This document shows, piece after piece, positions 1 to 9,600 of a stretch of DNA of 64,000 nucleotides (position 1 is its first letter; the number at the start of each line of letters is the position of its first letter). The notes beneath the pieces were generated by a model. It did not search any database. It saw only the letters and a program-made list of their open reading frames with translations, and was not told where the DNA came from. This DNA is from Sphingomonas echinoides ATCC 14820. GTDB taxonomy: Bacteria > Pseudomonadota > Alphaproteobacteria > Sphingomonadales > Sphingomonadaceae. The stretch spans positions 1,441,792 through 1,505,791 of the forward strand of contig NZ_JH584235.1 of NCBI RefSeq assembly GCF_000241465.1, given 5' to 3'. The translations under genes were made by a program, and so were the position numbers.

Positions 1-389
1 ATGGTTCGGGCAAGGTGCGCGGTATCTATGCCGAGAACAATCCGGCGGTGGTGCCGATCTTCCGCGAATGGCTCGCGCCGTTCGGGCCGATGGGGGCGAA
101 GGACGTGGTGATTCGCACCACGGGCGGCACCGACCATGTCTTCATGCAGGCGGTCGGCGCGCCCGGCTTCCAGTTCATCCAGGATCCGCTCGACTATGAC
201 AGCCGCGTCCACCATTCCAGCATCGACACCTTCGACCATTTGAAGGGCAATGATATGCGCCAGGCCGCGACCATTCTTGCGTCGTTCCTGGTCAATGCCG
301 CCAATGCCGAAAAGGCCCTGCCCCGCCCGCCTTTGCCGACCAAACCGGCGGTGACCGAGCCTTTCGCTTATTCCGACGAGGATGAATAA
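1..389 (+). CDS. M28-family metallopeptidase, C-terminal part (cut by window edge)
   Basis: The reading frame is open from the first bases to a TAA at 387-389, so this is the 3' end of a longer gene. The visible 128 or so residues resemble the end of M28 aminopeptidases of the carboxypeptidase Q type: the segment GGTDHVFMQAVGAPGFQF followed by a VHHSSIDTFDHL stretch is the usual last metal-ligand region (the His of HHS is the likely zinc ligand), and an amphipathic helix ends the catalytic domain. A proline-rich acidic tail follows. The signal peptide and the other zinc ligands lie outside the window. Such enzymes are normally periplasmic exopeptidases; that location is an inference. Confidence 0.8.
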   Translation, partial: GSGKVRGIYAENNPAVVPIFREWLAPFGPMGAKDVVIRTTGGTDHVFMQAVGAPGFQFIQDPLDYDSRVHHSSIDTFDHLKGNDMRQAATILASFLVNAANAEKALPRPPLPTKPAVTEPFAYSDEDE

Positions 390-455
390 ACCCGTGTCCG
401 TATCGCTTTTCCCTACCCCTGTGCTGACCCGCCTTTCGATCGTGGAGACCAACTG

Positions 456-1199
456 ATGGCGCGCCGTGGACATCGCCCGTCACAGGCCCCCGCCGGTCGC
501 CCGCGCTTCTGGGGACGCCATGCCGTCACCGCAGCGCTCGCCAACCCCGAACGCGTGGTGCGCAAGCTCTGGGTGACGCGCGAGGCCGCCGCCAGCCTCG
601 ACATCCCGCCGGTGATCCCGATCGTCTATGCCGATGTCACCGATCTCGCGCGGCTGGTGCCGGGCGACGCCCCGCATCAGGGGCTGGTCGCCGAAGTCGA
701 TCCGCTGGAAGATATCTGGCTTGGCGATTTGCTGCAGCAGGGCGAAGGCGATCAGCGTCCGTTGCTGGTGCTCGACCAGGTGACCGATCCGCACAATGTC
801 GGCGCGATCATGCGCTCGGCCGCCGCCTTCGATGCGCTTGGCATCGTCACGCCCGATCGGCACGCGCCGCCCGAATCGGGCACGATCGCGCGGGCAGCCT
901 CGGGTGCGCTCGAAATCGTGCCGTGGGTGCGCGTCGTCAACCTCGCGCGTGCGCTCGAGGAGATCGCCGAAGCCGGTTTCTGGCGCGTCGGGCTGACCGG
1001 CGAGGCCACGCAGACCTTGACCCAGGCGATGGGCACGCAGCGCGTCGCGCTGGTGCTGGGAGCAGAGGGCGAAGGGATGCGGCAGAACACGGCATCGCAT
1101 TGCGACGAGCTTGCGCGTTTGCCGATCTCGCATAAGGTCGAGAGCCTGAACGTGTCGAACGCAGCGGCCATCGCGCTGTACGCGGTGGCATCACGCTGA
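456..1199 (+). CDS. rlmB: 23S rRNA 2'-O-methyltransferase, RlmB/TrmH (SpoU) family
   Basis: This SPOUT-class methyltransferase of 247 residues probably transfers a methyl group from SAM to a 2'-OH of 23S rRNA (Gm2251 in E. coli). An N-terminal substrate-binding domain (about residues 15-85, beginning FWGRHAVTAAL) is followed by the knotted catalytic domain. All three SpoU motifs are visible: DQVTDPHNVGAIMRSA at about 107-122, LVLGAEGEGMRQ near 195-206 and SHKVESLNVSNAAAIAL near 226-242. The length is normal for the family. The ATG at 456 is preceded by GGAGA at a good distance. It could instead be a tRNA-specific TrmH, but the N-terminal domain favours RlmB. Confidence 0.9.
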   Translation: MARRGHRPSQAPAGRPRFWGRHAVTAALANPERVVRKLWVTREAAASLDIPPVIPIVYADVTDLARLVPGDAPHQGLVAEVDPLEDIWLGDLLQQGEGDQRPLLVLDQVTDPHNVGAIMRSAAAFDALGIVTPDRHAPPESGTIARAASGALEIVPWVRVVNLARALEEIAEAGFWRVGLTGEATQTLTQAMGTQRVALVLGAEGEGMRQNTASHCDELARLPISHKVESLNVSNAAAIALYAVASR

Positions 1200-1213
1200 A
1201 CGGGAGGTTCGAC

Positions 1214-1993
1214 ATGGTGGCACGTCTTGCGCGGCGGCTGACACCAAAGCTGCTCGGCGTGCTGCTGTTGCCGTTCGCGCTGGCAAGCTGCGTGCTGACC
1301 CCCGGCACCTTCGTGTCGACCTTACGGATCGACGCCGACCGCCACTTCACCTTCACCTATGTCGGGGAGGTGATCGCGGTCGATCTGGGCGGCGAGTTTG
1401 CCAAGGGCATGAAGGATGGCGGCGACGGCGATGCCAAGGATACCGACCCCGCCGCCAGCGACGATGAAGAACCCACGCTCCAGAAAATCGCCAAGCGCAA
1501 ACCCGTCCCGAAGGACACCAAGCCCGCCGAGCCCGACGGCAAAGCCGCAACCGACGCCAAGAACCGCGCGATCGCCGCGACGCTCGCCAAGGAAATTGGC
1601 TATCGCAAGGTGACCTATCTCGGCGATGGCAAGTTCAGCATCGACTATGCCATTTCCGGCACGCTCGATCGCGGTTTTCTGTGGCCGTACAATCTCGACG
1701 CCGAAGTGCTGTTCCCATTCATCGCGCTGGAAGTGCGGACGAACAATACGGTGCGGATCAAGGCACCGGGCTATGCCAATCAAAGCGATGCCAGCAAGGG
1801 GCTGGCAGGCGGCATGACCGATAAGGGCCCGACGAGCCAGCTCGACGGCACCTTTACGCTCGACACCGATGCCGAGATCGTCAGCCAGAACCAGGAAGAT
1901 GGCGCGGTGACGACGGGGACGCGCAAGACCGTGACGTGGAAGGCGACGCCAACCACCAAGGATGCGCCGACGGCGGTGTTGCGCTTCAAATAG
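1214..1993 (+). CDS. Putative lipoprotein of unknown function
   Basis: The ATG at 1214 follows a strong ribosome binding site (GGGAGG, 7-nt gap) only 14 bases after rlmB, so the two may be cotranscribed. The 259-residue product has an N-terminal hydrophobic segment ending in the lipobox FALASC (Cys26), which predicts lipid anchoring. The mature part starts with a beta-rich stretch (STLRIDADRHFTFTYVGEV), then a charged, low-complexity Lys/Asp/Pro linker at about residues 60-120, then a second beta-rich region with many short strands. I recognise no enzymatic motif. Proteins of this layout occur in sphingomonads, but I cannot give a function. Confidence 0.8.
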   Translation: MVARLARRLTPKLLGVLLLPFALASCVLTPGTFVSTLRIDADRHFTFTYVGEVIAVDLGGEFAKGMKDGGDGDAKDTDPAASDDEEPTLQKIAKRKPVPKDTKPAEPDGKAATDAKNRAIAATLAKEIGYRKVTYLGDGKFSIDYAISGTLDRGFLWPYNLDAEVLFPFIALEVRTNNTVRIKAPGYANQSDASKGLAGGMTDKGPTSQLDGTFTLDTDAEIVSQNQEDGAVTTGTRKTVTWKATPTTKDAPTAVLRFK

Positions 1994-1997
1994 CGGC

Positions 1998-2021
1998 GCG
2001 GGCGGCGGCAGCGCCGCCCGC
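1998..2021. terminator. Bidirectional hairpin between convergent genes
   Basis: A perfect 10-bp GC-only stem (1998-2007 with 2012-2021) closed by a GCAG loop fills the short gap between the lipoprotein gene (ends 1993) and the ferredoxin gene (ends 2030 on the other strand). There is no clear U-tract, so termination efficiency is uncertain. Position and symmetry suit a shared terminator. Confidence 0.55.
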
Positions 2022-2029
2022 TTGTCGCC

Positions 2030-2347
2030 TCAATCCTCGGCGGCGATGCGGACCTTCAGCCCGTCCAGCGCATCGGTCAGTTCGATCTGGCACGACAGGC
2101 GCGAGGTCGCGTCGCGGTCGGCCGAGGAATCGAGCAGATCGTTCTCGTCTTCGCTCATCTTGGGCAGTTTGGCCGCAAATTCCGGGTCGACATGAACGTG
2201 GCAGGTCGCGCACGAACAGCAGCCGCCGCACAGCGCCAGAATTTCATCGATCCCGGCGTCGCGGATCACTTCCATCACCGAAAGACCGGCATCGCCTTCG
2301 ATTTCCCGTTCTTCCCCTTCGCGGGTCACGACGATAAGCTTGGGCAT
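2030..2347 (-). CDS. 2Fe-2S ferredoxin, adrenodoxin type
   Basis: This is a 105-residue electron carrier with the plant/adrenodoxin-type cluster motif: Cys40-x5-Cys46-x2-Cys49 and a distant Cys86 (in RLSCQIEL). Two extra cysteines (43 and 44) lie in the same loop. The layout is that of ferredoxins that pass electrons to cytochromes P450, Rieske oxygenases or Fe-S assembly factors. The start is supported by AAGGA seven bases upstream of ATG. It is a single gene, divergent from the glycosylase gene, with no reductase next to it. It is a formal candidate partner for the Rieske oxygenase at 19953, but nothing in the context links them. Confidence 0.92.
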   Translation of the reverse strand: MPKLIVVTREGEEREIEGDAGLSVMEVIRDAGIDEILALCGGCCSCATCHVHVDPEFAAKLPKMSEDENDLLDSSADRDATSRLSCQIELTDALDGLKVRIAAED

Positions 2348-2420
2348 GAACGATCCTTTGCGATAGCGACTGTCTCCACCGCCATGCCGCCAGATGCGGC
2401 CCCGATCAAGGTATCACCGC

Positions 2421-3044
2421 ATGGGCCTCAGCGCCGATCAGTTGAAAACCGCGCTTGACGCGCTGGCGGAACGCGAACCCGCCTTTGCGGCAGCACTCGC
2501 CCGGGTCGGCTATCCCGAACCGCGTCTGCGCGAGCGCGGCTATGCCACGCTGCTGCGCACGATCATCGGGCAACAGGTCAGCACCAAGGCCGCGCAAAGT
2601 GTGTGGAACAAGCTGGAAGGCTTGGTCGGGTCGCTCGACGACCCGGCCAATATCACCAGCGCGACCGACGAGACGCTGCGCGAGGCGGGCCTGTCGCGCC
2701 AGAAAGCCGGCTATGCGCGCAGTCTCGCCGCCCTGGTGGCGAGCGGCGAACTCGATCTGCACCATCTGCCCGCCGATGACGAAGAGGCGATCGCCAAGCT
2801 GGTCGCGGTCAACGGCATCGGGCGCTGGTCGGCCGAAATCTATCTGCTGTTCGCCGAGGGCCGCACCGACATCTGGCCAGCGGGCGATCTGGCGGTGCAG
2901 ATCGAGATCGGCCGCATTCTCGGCCACGAGGCACGCCCGGGCGAGAAGCTGGTGCGCGACCTGGCCGAGGCGTGGCGTCCGCATCGCGGGGCCGCCGCGA
3001 TCTTCGCCTGGCATCATTATCAAAGCGACATGACGGTCGTCTGA
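2421..3044 (+). CDS. DNA-3-methyladenine glycosylase II (AlkA-like, HhH-GPD)
   Basis: This base-excision repair enzyme of 207 residues should remove alkylated purines. The HhH-GPD fold is clear: LLRTIIGQQVSTKAAQSVW near residues 44-62, the helix-hairpin-helix NGIGRWSAEIYLLF near 131-144, and the catalytic aspartate Asp156 in WPAGDLAVQ. It lacks the N-terminal domain of E. coli AlkA, like many short bacterial AlkA and yeast MAG1 homologues. I chose the ATG at 2421 over an upstream in-frame ATG at 2394 because MGLSADQL matches the usual family start and AAGG lies about 9 bases upstream. It heads a run of three closely spaced genes. Confidence 0.9.
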   Translation: MGLSADQLKTALDALAEREPAFAAALARVGYPEPRLRERGYATLLRTIIGQQVSTKAAQSVWNKLEGLVGSLDDPANITSATDETLREAGLSRQKAGYARSLAALVASGELDLHHLPADDEEAIAKLVAVNGIGRWSAEIYLLFAEGRTDIWPAGDLAVQIEIGRILGHEARPGEKLVRDLAEAWRPHRGAAAIFAWHHYQSDMTVV

Positions 3045-3047
3045 GCC

Positions 3048-3401
3048 ATGGCAAAAGCAGACCGCCTCGCCCGGCTCGACGACCGTCGCGCTGAAATCGA
3101 AACCGAGTATCGCGCGCTGCTCGTCGCCGCGCTGCGGCGCACGGCGGCGGGCCAATGGGGCTTGTTCGGCCATAACAAGGACCGCGCGCACGCTGCCAAA
3201 TTTGCCCCCGTTGTGCTGGAGTTGACCGAATTGGGCGAGGCTGCCGATCACGTGCGCGAACAATTGTCGATGCCGCCCTTTGCACTCCATGCGGATTTTG
3301 TTGCATCGCGCGGCCCCGTGCCCGCACACGCCGTCGGGGAACCCAAACAGGCGCAGGCGTGGCTCACACGGTTGGAATCACAGGAAGGGAATGCCGCATG
3401 A
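3048..3401 (+). CDS. Hypothetical protein
   Basis: This small soluble protein of 117 residues starts three bases after the glycosylase gene and overlaps mtnP by four (ATGA), so it is translationally coupled on both sides. It is mostly helical and charged, with a conserved-looking GQWGLFGHNKDR segment near residues 35-46. There is no signal peptide, membrane segment or cysteine motif. I do not recognise the family. The coupling only says it is made together with repair and purine-salvage proteins. Confidence 0.75.
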   Translation: MAKADRLARLDDRRAEIETEYRALLVAALRRTAAGQWGLFGHNKDRAHAAKFAPVVLELTELGEAADHVREQLSMPPFALHADFVASRGPVPAHAVGEPKQAQAWLTRLESQEGNAA

Positions 3402-4270
3402 GCGGAAAGTGGAAACTGGGCGTGATCGGCGGATCGGGCCTGTACGCGATCGATGCCTTGCACAATCCGCGCTGGCACCGCGTCGATACGCCATGGGGGC
3501 AGCCGTCGGACGAATTGCTGTTCGGGTCGATCGGCGATGTCGACCTCGTCTTCCTGCCGCGCCATGGCCGCGGGCACCGCATCAGCCCGTCCGAGCTCAA
3601 CTTCCGCGCCAATATCGATGCGCTGAAGCGTAGCGGCTGCACCGACATCATCGCCATTTCGTCGATCGGCTCGCTGCGCGAGGAACTGCCGCCGGGGCAT
3701 TTCGTGGTGGTGGACCAATTCATCGATCGCACCGTCGCGCGCACATCGAGCTTCTTCGGCACCGGCATGGTCGCGCATGTGTCGATGGCCGAGCCGGTCT
3801 GCCCGCGCCTGTCGGGTTATGCGGCCGAGGCGGTTGCGGCAGCGGGCGGCGCGGTGACCAAGGGTGCGACCTATCTGGCGATGGAAGGCCCGCAATTCTC
3901 CAGCCGCGCGGAAAGCCTGCTCTACCGCCAATGGGGCGCCGACGTGATCGGCATGACCGCGATGCCCGAGGCCAAGCTCGCCCGCGAGGCGGAGATGCCG
4001 TATGCGCTGATCGGCATGGTCACCGACTATGATTGCTGGCGTGAGGAAGCAGCCTTTGTCGAGGTGGCCGAAGTCATCAAGCAAATGGGCGCGAACGGCG
4101 AAATCGCGCGCAAGGCGCTGGCGCAGCTGGTCGCCGCCTTGCCGAGCGAGCGCGCTCCCTCCCCGCTCGACACCGTGCTCGACCACGCGCTGATCACCGC
4201 CCCCGCGTCGCGGGATCCTGCGGTGCTGGCAATGCTCGATGCCGTGGCAGGGCGCGTGCTGGGCAAATAA
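3398..4270 (+). CDS. mtnP: S-methyl-5'-thioadenosine phosphorylase
   Basis: This enzyme (290 residues) should phosphorolyse methylthioadenosine, the by-product of polyamine and homoserine-lactone synthesis, to adenine and methylthioribose-1-phosphate. The purine-phosphorylase features are GGSGLY near residue 11, PRHGRGHRISPSELNFRANI, the phosphate/ribose loop MEGPQFSSRAES and the base site followed by TDYDCW, whose two aspartates favour 6-aminopurines. The segment before it reads IGMTAMPEAKLA instead of the common NMT-x-xPE, so a methylthioinosine preference cannot be excluded. The start at 3398 has AGGAAGGGA upstream and overlaps the previous stop. Predicted cytosolic. Confidence 0.9.
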   Translation: MSGKWKLGVIGGSGLYAIDALHNPRWHRVDTPWGQPSDELLFGSIGDVDLVFLPRHGRGHRISPSELNFRANIDALKRSGCTDIIAISSIGSLREELPPGHFVVVDQFIDRTVARTSSFFGTGMVAHVSMAEPVCPRLSGYAAEAVAAAGGAVTKGATYLAMEGPQFSSRAESLLYRQWGADVIGMTAMPEAKLAREAEMPYALIGMVTDYDCWREEAAFVEVAEVIKQMGANGEIARKALAQLVAALPSERAPSPLDTVLDHALITAPASRDPAVLAMLDAVAGRVLGK

Positions 4271-4279
4271 CGCTTCGAT

Positions 4280-4339
4280 CTTCGTGGCTTTGTGTCTTCG
4301 TGCGAGCATTTTTTCACACAAAGGCACAAAGCCACGAAG
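4280..4339. repeat. 60-bp imperfect palindrome (REP/MITE-like)
   Basis: The outer arms CTTCGTGGCTTTGTG (4280-4294) and CACAAAGCCACGAAG (4325-4339) are perfect inverted repeats. Pairing continues inward to about 4306/4313 with two mismatches and two G-T pairs, giving a 27-bp stem and a T-rich loop. It sits between the convergent ends of mtnP (4270) and the CitE-like gene (4370). Its low GC compared with its surroundings and its length fit a dispersed REP-type element rather than a plain terminator, though it may also stop transcription from both sides. I saw no second copy in the window, but did not search exhaustively. Confidence 0.7.
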
Positions 4340-4369
4340 AAGGGAAAAAGGCGGCTACGCCGGGGCCGC

Positions 4370-5191
4370 TCAGCGCGCGAGCGTTACGATCCGCTCGGCT
4401 TCGCTCAGGTGCAGCCGTTCGACCATTGCGCCGTTGACGCGGATCGCGCCTTTGTCGGCGTTTTCGGGCTGCGCAAAGGCTGCGATCACCGCTTTCGCCC
4501 ACGCGACGCGCTCGGCGGACGGCGCAAAGGCGCGGTTGGCGAGCGCGATTTGCGCCGGGTGGATCAGCGTCTTGCCGTCGAAACCGAAGGCGGCACCCTG
4601 CGCGCATTCCGCCGCCAGTTCGGGCGTCTCGGCCAGCACGTTCGACACCCCGTCCAGCGCAATCAGCCCATGCGCGCGCGCCGCCGTGACGATCGCGGTG
4701 AGGTGCGGCAGCAGTGGCAAGCGGTCCGCGCCGGGCGTGCAGCGCATGTCCTTCGCCAGATCATTGGTGCCCGCTATCAGGCACTCCAACCCGCGCGTCG
4801 CGGCGATCGTCGGCAAAGCGAGCATCGCCGCGCACGTCTCGATCATCGCCCACAGCGGAACATCCCCCAGTAATGCGCGCGCCGCCGACAGGTCATCTGG
4901 ATTGGAAACCTTGGGCAGGACGATCGCGTCAAAGCCCGCGTCCCGCGCCGCCTCGCAATCGGCGATGCCCCATTCGCTGTCGAGCGCGTTGACTCGCAGC
5001 GCCAGCGTCCGCCCGCCAAACCCACCGTCCGCCGCCGCTTGCAACGCCTGGGCGCGGGCGCTCGCCTTGGCCTCGGGCGCGACGGCATCCTCCAGATCGA
5101 GGATCACCGCATCGCATGCCAGGCCCCGCGCCTTTTCGATCGCGCGGGCGTTCGACGCCGGCATGAACAAGGCGCTGCGAATGGTGTGCAT
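4370..5191 (-). CDS. HpcH/HpaI aldolase / citrate lyase beta-like (CitE family) protein
   Basis: A 273-residue TIM-barrel lyase of the CitE-like family, which cleaves or forms malyl-, citramalyl- or citryl-CoA-type C-C bonds. Family motifs are visible: RSALFMPASNARAIEKA at the N-terminus, VILDLEDAVAPEAK (acidic metal site), LALRVNA, the Mg-binding Glu in MIETCAAML, AGTNDLAKDM and FGFDGKTLIHPAQI. No CitD or CitF subunit genes are nearby, so it is a stand-alone type such as malyl-CoA or citramalyl-CoA lyase; which one cannot be told here. Its ATG overlaps the stop of the outer-membrane factor gene by one base (TAATG), so it is read as the last gene of the efflux operon. Confidence 0.85.
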   Translation of the reverse strand: MHTIRSALFMPASNARAIEKARGLACDAVILDLEDAVAPEAKASARAQALQAAADGGFGGRTLALRVNALDSEWGIADCEAARDAGFDAIVLPKVSNPDDLSAARALLGDVPLWAMIETCAAMLALPTIAATRGLECLIAGTNDLAKDMRCTPGADRLPLLPHLTAIVTAARAHGLIALDGVSNVLAETPELAAECAQGAAFGFDGKTLIHPAQIALANRAFAPSAERVAWAKAVIAAFAQPENADKGAIRVNGAMVERLHLSEAERIVTLAR

Positions 5192-6663
5192 TATGGGGCT
5201 GGGGCCTCGCGCCGCGTCGGCGCGGGCGCGTCCTCCCAGCCACCGCCCAGCGCCTTGAACAGGCTGATCTGTGCATCGGCCACCGCCGCATCCGATTGCG
5301 CCAAAGCGGCGCGCGCATCGGCACGGTCCCGCTCGGCCTCGATCAGCAGCAGAAAACTGTCTGCTCCATAGGTAAACCGGACTTGCGACAGCTTGGCCGC
5401 CGACGTGCTTGCCGCTTCGGCGCGGCGCAGCGCGGCGTTGCGCTCCAGCGCCCCGGCATAGCGCGCGAGCGCTTGCTCCACTTCGCTCAGCGCGCCGAGC
5501 ACCTTGCCATCGAATGTCGCAAGACTGGCATCGGCCCCAGCGCGCGCCTCTCGGATGCGTGCGCGCGCGACGGTCTGGTTGGGGAAGCTCCACGAAATGA
5601 GCGGCCCGAACGAATAATTGGCCGCGCTGCTCTTGAACAACTGGCTGCCGCGCGTGGCGTTGAGGCCAATGCTGCCGAGCAACGAGATTTTGGGATAGAG
5701 ATCGGCCACCGCAACCCCGACCCGCGCCGTATCCGCCGCGAGCGTACGCTCGGCCGCGCGCACATCGGGGCGCCGCGCAATCAACGCCGCACCGTCGCCG
5801 ACCGGCACCACGGTATGCATCGTCGGGGGAGCCTTGCACGCATCGGCAGCGGCATCGATTTGCTCGGGCGGCAGACCGGTCAACACCGCGAGCGCATAAA
5901 GCGACGCGCGCCGTTCGGCCTCAAATCCCGGAATGCTCGCCTGCGTCTGCGCGAGCAGAACATCGGCGCGTTCCACATCGCGCCGGGTGCCGCGCCCTGC
6001 GGTGAACAGCGTGTTGGTCAGCCCCAGCGTGCGCTGTTGCAACGCCACCGTCTCGATCGCGACCGCGCGTTGCGCAGCATTGCTGCACGCGCTGGCATAG
6101 GCCCGTGCGGTTTCGGCGGCGACCGACACGCGCGCGGCGTCTAGCTGCGCCTGCGCCGCCTGCGCATCGCCGCGCGCCGCTTCGATCGCGCGCGTCACAC
6201 CGCCAAAGAGGTCGACCTCATAGGACGCATCGAAACCCAGCTTGAAGCTGTCGAAGCGAAAGGTCTGCGGCGCGGCGGCAGCGCCGCCAAAGGCCGCCGC
6301 GCTCGCGCTATTGGCCTGTTGGCGGCTATATTGCGCGCTCGGGCTGGTCGTCGGTAGCCGCGCGCCCGTCTGTTCGGACAAGACCGCGCGCGCGCGCTCA
6401 AGATTGGCGGCAGCCACGCGGATGTCGGTATTGTGCGCCAGCGCCTCGGTGACCAGCCGGTCGACCGCCGGATCATCATAGAGCCGCCACCAATGGTCGG
6501 GCAGTGGCGTTGCCGCAATCGCGGCGCTGTGGCTTGTTTCCACAAAGCCGCCGCCCTTGGCCGGTACAGGCGTGGTGGGAGGGCTGTAATGGGGGCCGAC
6601 GACGCAGGCCGACAAGGCCAGCGCCGGCAGCGTCAGGCCGAGGATACGCACCATGCGGGTCAT
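5191..6663 (-). CDS. Outer-membrane efflux factor (OprM/NodT family lipoprotein)
   Basis: The 490-residue trimeric channel subunit of a tripartite RND pump. The signal peptide ends in the lipobox LALSAC (Cys20), then VVGPHYSPP, the standard start of OprM/NodT proteins. Two internally repeated TolC-type halves follow (about 60-265 and 270-465), each with long helical stretches rich in Ala and Arg and a beta-barrel segment (YEVDLFGG and the equivalent FGPLISWSFPN). Its ATG overlaps the pump gene by four bases, and its stop overlaps the CitE-like gene. Length is normal for the family. Confidence 0.93.
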   Translation of the reverse strand: MTRMVRILGLTLPALALSACVVGPHYSPPTTPVPAKGGGFVETSHSAAIAATPLPDHWWRLYDDPAVDRLVTEALAHNTDIRVAAANLERARAVLSEQTGARLPTTSPSAQYSRQQANSASAAAFGGAAAAPQTFRFDSFKLGFDASYEVDLFGGVTRAIEAARGDAQAAQAQLDAARVSVAAETARAYASACSNAAQRAVAIETVALQQRTLGLTNTLFTAGRGTRRDVERADVLLAQTQASIPGFEAERRASLYALAVLTGLPPEQIDAAADACKAPPTMHTVVPVGDGAALIARRPDVRAAERTLAADTARVGVAVADLYPKISLLGSIGLNATRGSQLFKSSAANYSFGPLISWSFPNQTVARARIREARAGADASLATFDGKVLGALSEVEQALARYAGALERNAALRRAEAASTSAAKLSQVRFTYGADSFLLLIEAERDRADARAALAQSDAAVADAQISLFKALGGGWEDAPAPTRREAPAP

Positions 6664-9600
6664 GCCGGATTACCCTCGATATGGTCGACCGTCGCCACCG
6701 CGCGCGGCTTGCGACGGAGCTTGCTGGCAATCCAGTCCCCACCCTTGCGGCTGATAACGTAGAAGCTCGGGGTGAACAGCAGGCCAAAGGTCGTCACGCC
6801 GATCATCCCGAAGAACACCGCCACGCCCAAAGCCTTGCGCATTTCCGACCCAGGCCCCGAGCTGATCACCAGCGGCAATACGCCGAGGATGAACGCGATC
6901 GAGGTCATCACGATCGGGCGGAGGCGCTGCTCGGCGGCGTGTTCGGCCGCTGCATGCAATTCCATCCCCTGGTCTTCGTTGGCGCGGGCAAACTCGACGA
7001 TCAGAATGGCGTTCTTTGCCGCCAGACCAATCAGCACGACCAGACCGATCTGCGTCAGGATGTTGTTGTCCATCCCCATGATGTTCACCCCGACAATCGC
7101 CGCGAGCAAGCACATCGGCACGATCAGGATCACGGCGAAAGGCAGCACCAGGCTCTCATAATTGGCCGCGAGCAGCAGGAACACAAACAGCACCGCCAAG
7201 CCGAACACCAGCGAGCCGGTATTGCCCGCCTGCGTTTGCTGGAAGGCGATTTCGGTCCATTCATAGCTCATGCCCTTGGGCAGGATCTGGTCGGCCAACC
7301 GCGCCATGGTCAGCAGGCTTTGCCCGGAGGAATAGCCGGGCACGGTATCGCCCTGCAGCTCGGCCGCCGGATAGAGATTGTAGCGCACGACGCGGTACGG
7401 CCCGCTATCGTTGCGTAGTGTCATCACCGCATCCAGCGGCACCATATTGCCCGCCGCCGATCGCGTCCGCAAATGCCCGACGTCAGACACTTGGTCGCGA
7501 TACGGTGCATCCGCCTGCGCGGTCACGCGGTAAGTGCGGCCAAGATAGTTGAAGTCGTTGATATAGGCAGAGCCGAGATACGTCCCAAGCGTCGAAAAGA
7601 CGTTCGACACCGGCACGCCCATCTGCTCGGCGCGCTCCCGGTCGATATCGGCGAACAGACGCGGCGTGCGGGTGTTGAAGGTGGTGAAGGCAGAGGTAAT
7701 GCCCGGCGTCTGATTGGCCTTCATCATCATGCCAAAGGCGGCCCCTTCCAGCGCCTTATAGCCGAGGTTGGAGCGATCCTCGATCAGCATCTTCCAACCG
7801 CCACCGGTGCCGATGCCGGCCACTGGGGGCGGCGGAATCACCAGCAGCAACCCGCCCGAAAGCGGGGCGAAGGCTTGCCGCATCTGGTTGGCGATGACGT
7901 TTGCATCGGCGCGATCGGCGCGGGGCTTGAGCGTGATAAACATCGCGCCGCCATTCGAGGCGGTCGAGAACGTCGCCCCGTCGAGGCCGGAAAAGGCAAC
8001 GGTGTCGCGCGTCGCCGGATTCTTGTGCGCGATTTCGCTCGCACGCTGAATCAATTCGGTCGTTCTTTGCAGCGAAGAGCCCGGAGGCAATTGCGCCGCG
8101 ACGATCAGATAGCCCTGATCCTGCGCCGGGATGAACCCGGTCGCAGTTGCGGTGAAGCGCCACCCGGCAAGGCCGATCAGGATGATATAGGCAATTCCGA
8201 TGATCGCGAGGCTGCGAACCGCGCGCGCGGTGAACTTGCCGAAGGTGCGACCGAGCCAGTCAAAGCCTCGGTTGAAGCCGCGCGCAAAGCGGGTGCCCAG
8301 CCCACGCCACCCAGGCTTCGGTTCCCCATCATGCTTGGGCTTGAGCACCATCGCCGCCAGCGCTGGCGACAAGGTCAACGACACGAACGCCGAGATTGCC
8401 GTCGCCGACACGATCGTCAGGGCGAACTGCTGATAGAATTGGCCGGAAATGCCGGGAATGAAGCTGGTCGGAATGAACACGCCGCACAGCACCAGCGCGA
8501 TCGCGATCAACGCGCCCGACACCTCATCCATCGTCTTATGCGCCGCTTCGCGGGGCGACAGCCCCTCCTCCTCCATCAAGCGTTCGATATTCTCGACCAC
8601 CACGATCGCGTCATCGACCACGATGCCGATCGCCAGCACCATCCCGAACAGCGACAGGTTGTTGAGGCTGAACCCGAAACCGCCCAGCACGGCCAGGCTG
8701 CCGATCAGCGACACCGGGATCGCGACGATCGGGATGATCGCCGCGCGCCAGCTTTGCAGGAACAGCAAAACCACCAACGCCACCAGCACCAGCGCCTCGA
8801 CCAGCGTATGTTCGACCGCCTCGATCGACGCCTGGATATATTCCGTGGGATTATACGGGATCGAATAGCTCAGGCCGGGCGGGAAGCTCTTCGCGGCACG
8901 GGCGACCTCGGCCTTCACCGCTTCGGCCGTGCTCAGCGCATTCGATCCGGGCAATTGCGTGATGCCGAGCGCGGTCATGTGCTTGCCGTTAAGCGCGGCG
9001 TTGATCGTGTAGTCCTGCGCGCCCAGCTCGATCCGCGCGACATCGCGCAGCCGCGTCAGCCGCCCCTGCGTGTCGCGCTTGATGATGATTTCGCCGAACT
9101 GATCGGGCGTGGTCAGTCGCCCCGTCGCCTGGATGCCAAGCTGGAAGGCGGTGCCACCCTGGTTGAACGGCGGTGCGCCCACTGCACCGGCCGCAACCTG
9201 CACGTTCTGAGCGCTGACCGCCGCGACGATTTCATCGACCGTCAGATTGCGCGCAGCGGCGCGATCGGGATCGATCCACAGCCGCATATTGTAATCGCGC
9301 CCGCCGAAGCTGCGCACGCCACCAACGCCGGGAATACGCGAAATCCGGTCGATGATTTGCGTGGTCGCATAATTCGACACGTAGGATTCGTTCAACGACC
9401 CGTCGGGTGATGTCAGCGCGACCACCAACAGGATGTCGGGCGAATTCTTGCGCACCGTCACACCGATCTGGCGGACTTCGTTGGGCAGGCGCGGTTCCGC
9501 TGTGGAAACGCGGTTCTGCACCAGCACCTGCGCCTGATCGACATTGGTGCCTTGCTTGAACGTCACCGTGATCGCCAGCGACCCGTCCCCGGTGGCCGAG

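Noticed and set aside
7473..9410. 645-codon plus-strand open frame inside the RND permease gene
   Set aside because: Antisense to a clear AcrB-type gene, Arg/Asp/His-rich and without known motifs. Long antisense frames are common at this GC content. The same applies to 43841-45664 opposite ccoN and 38638-40503 opposite ccoI.
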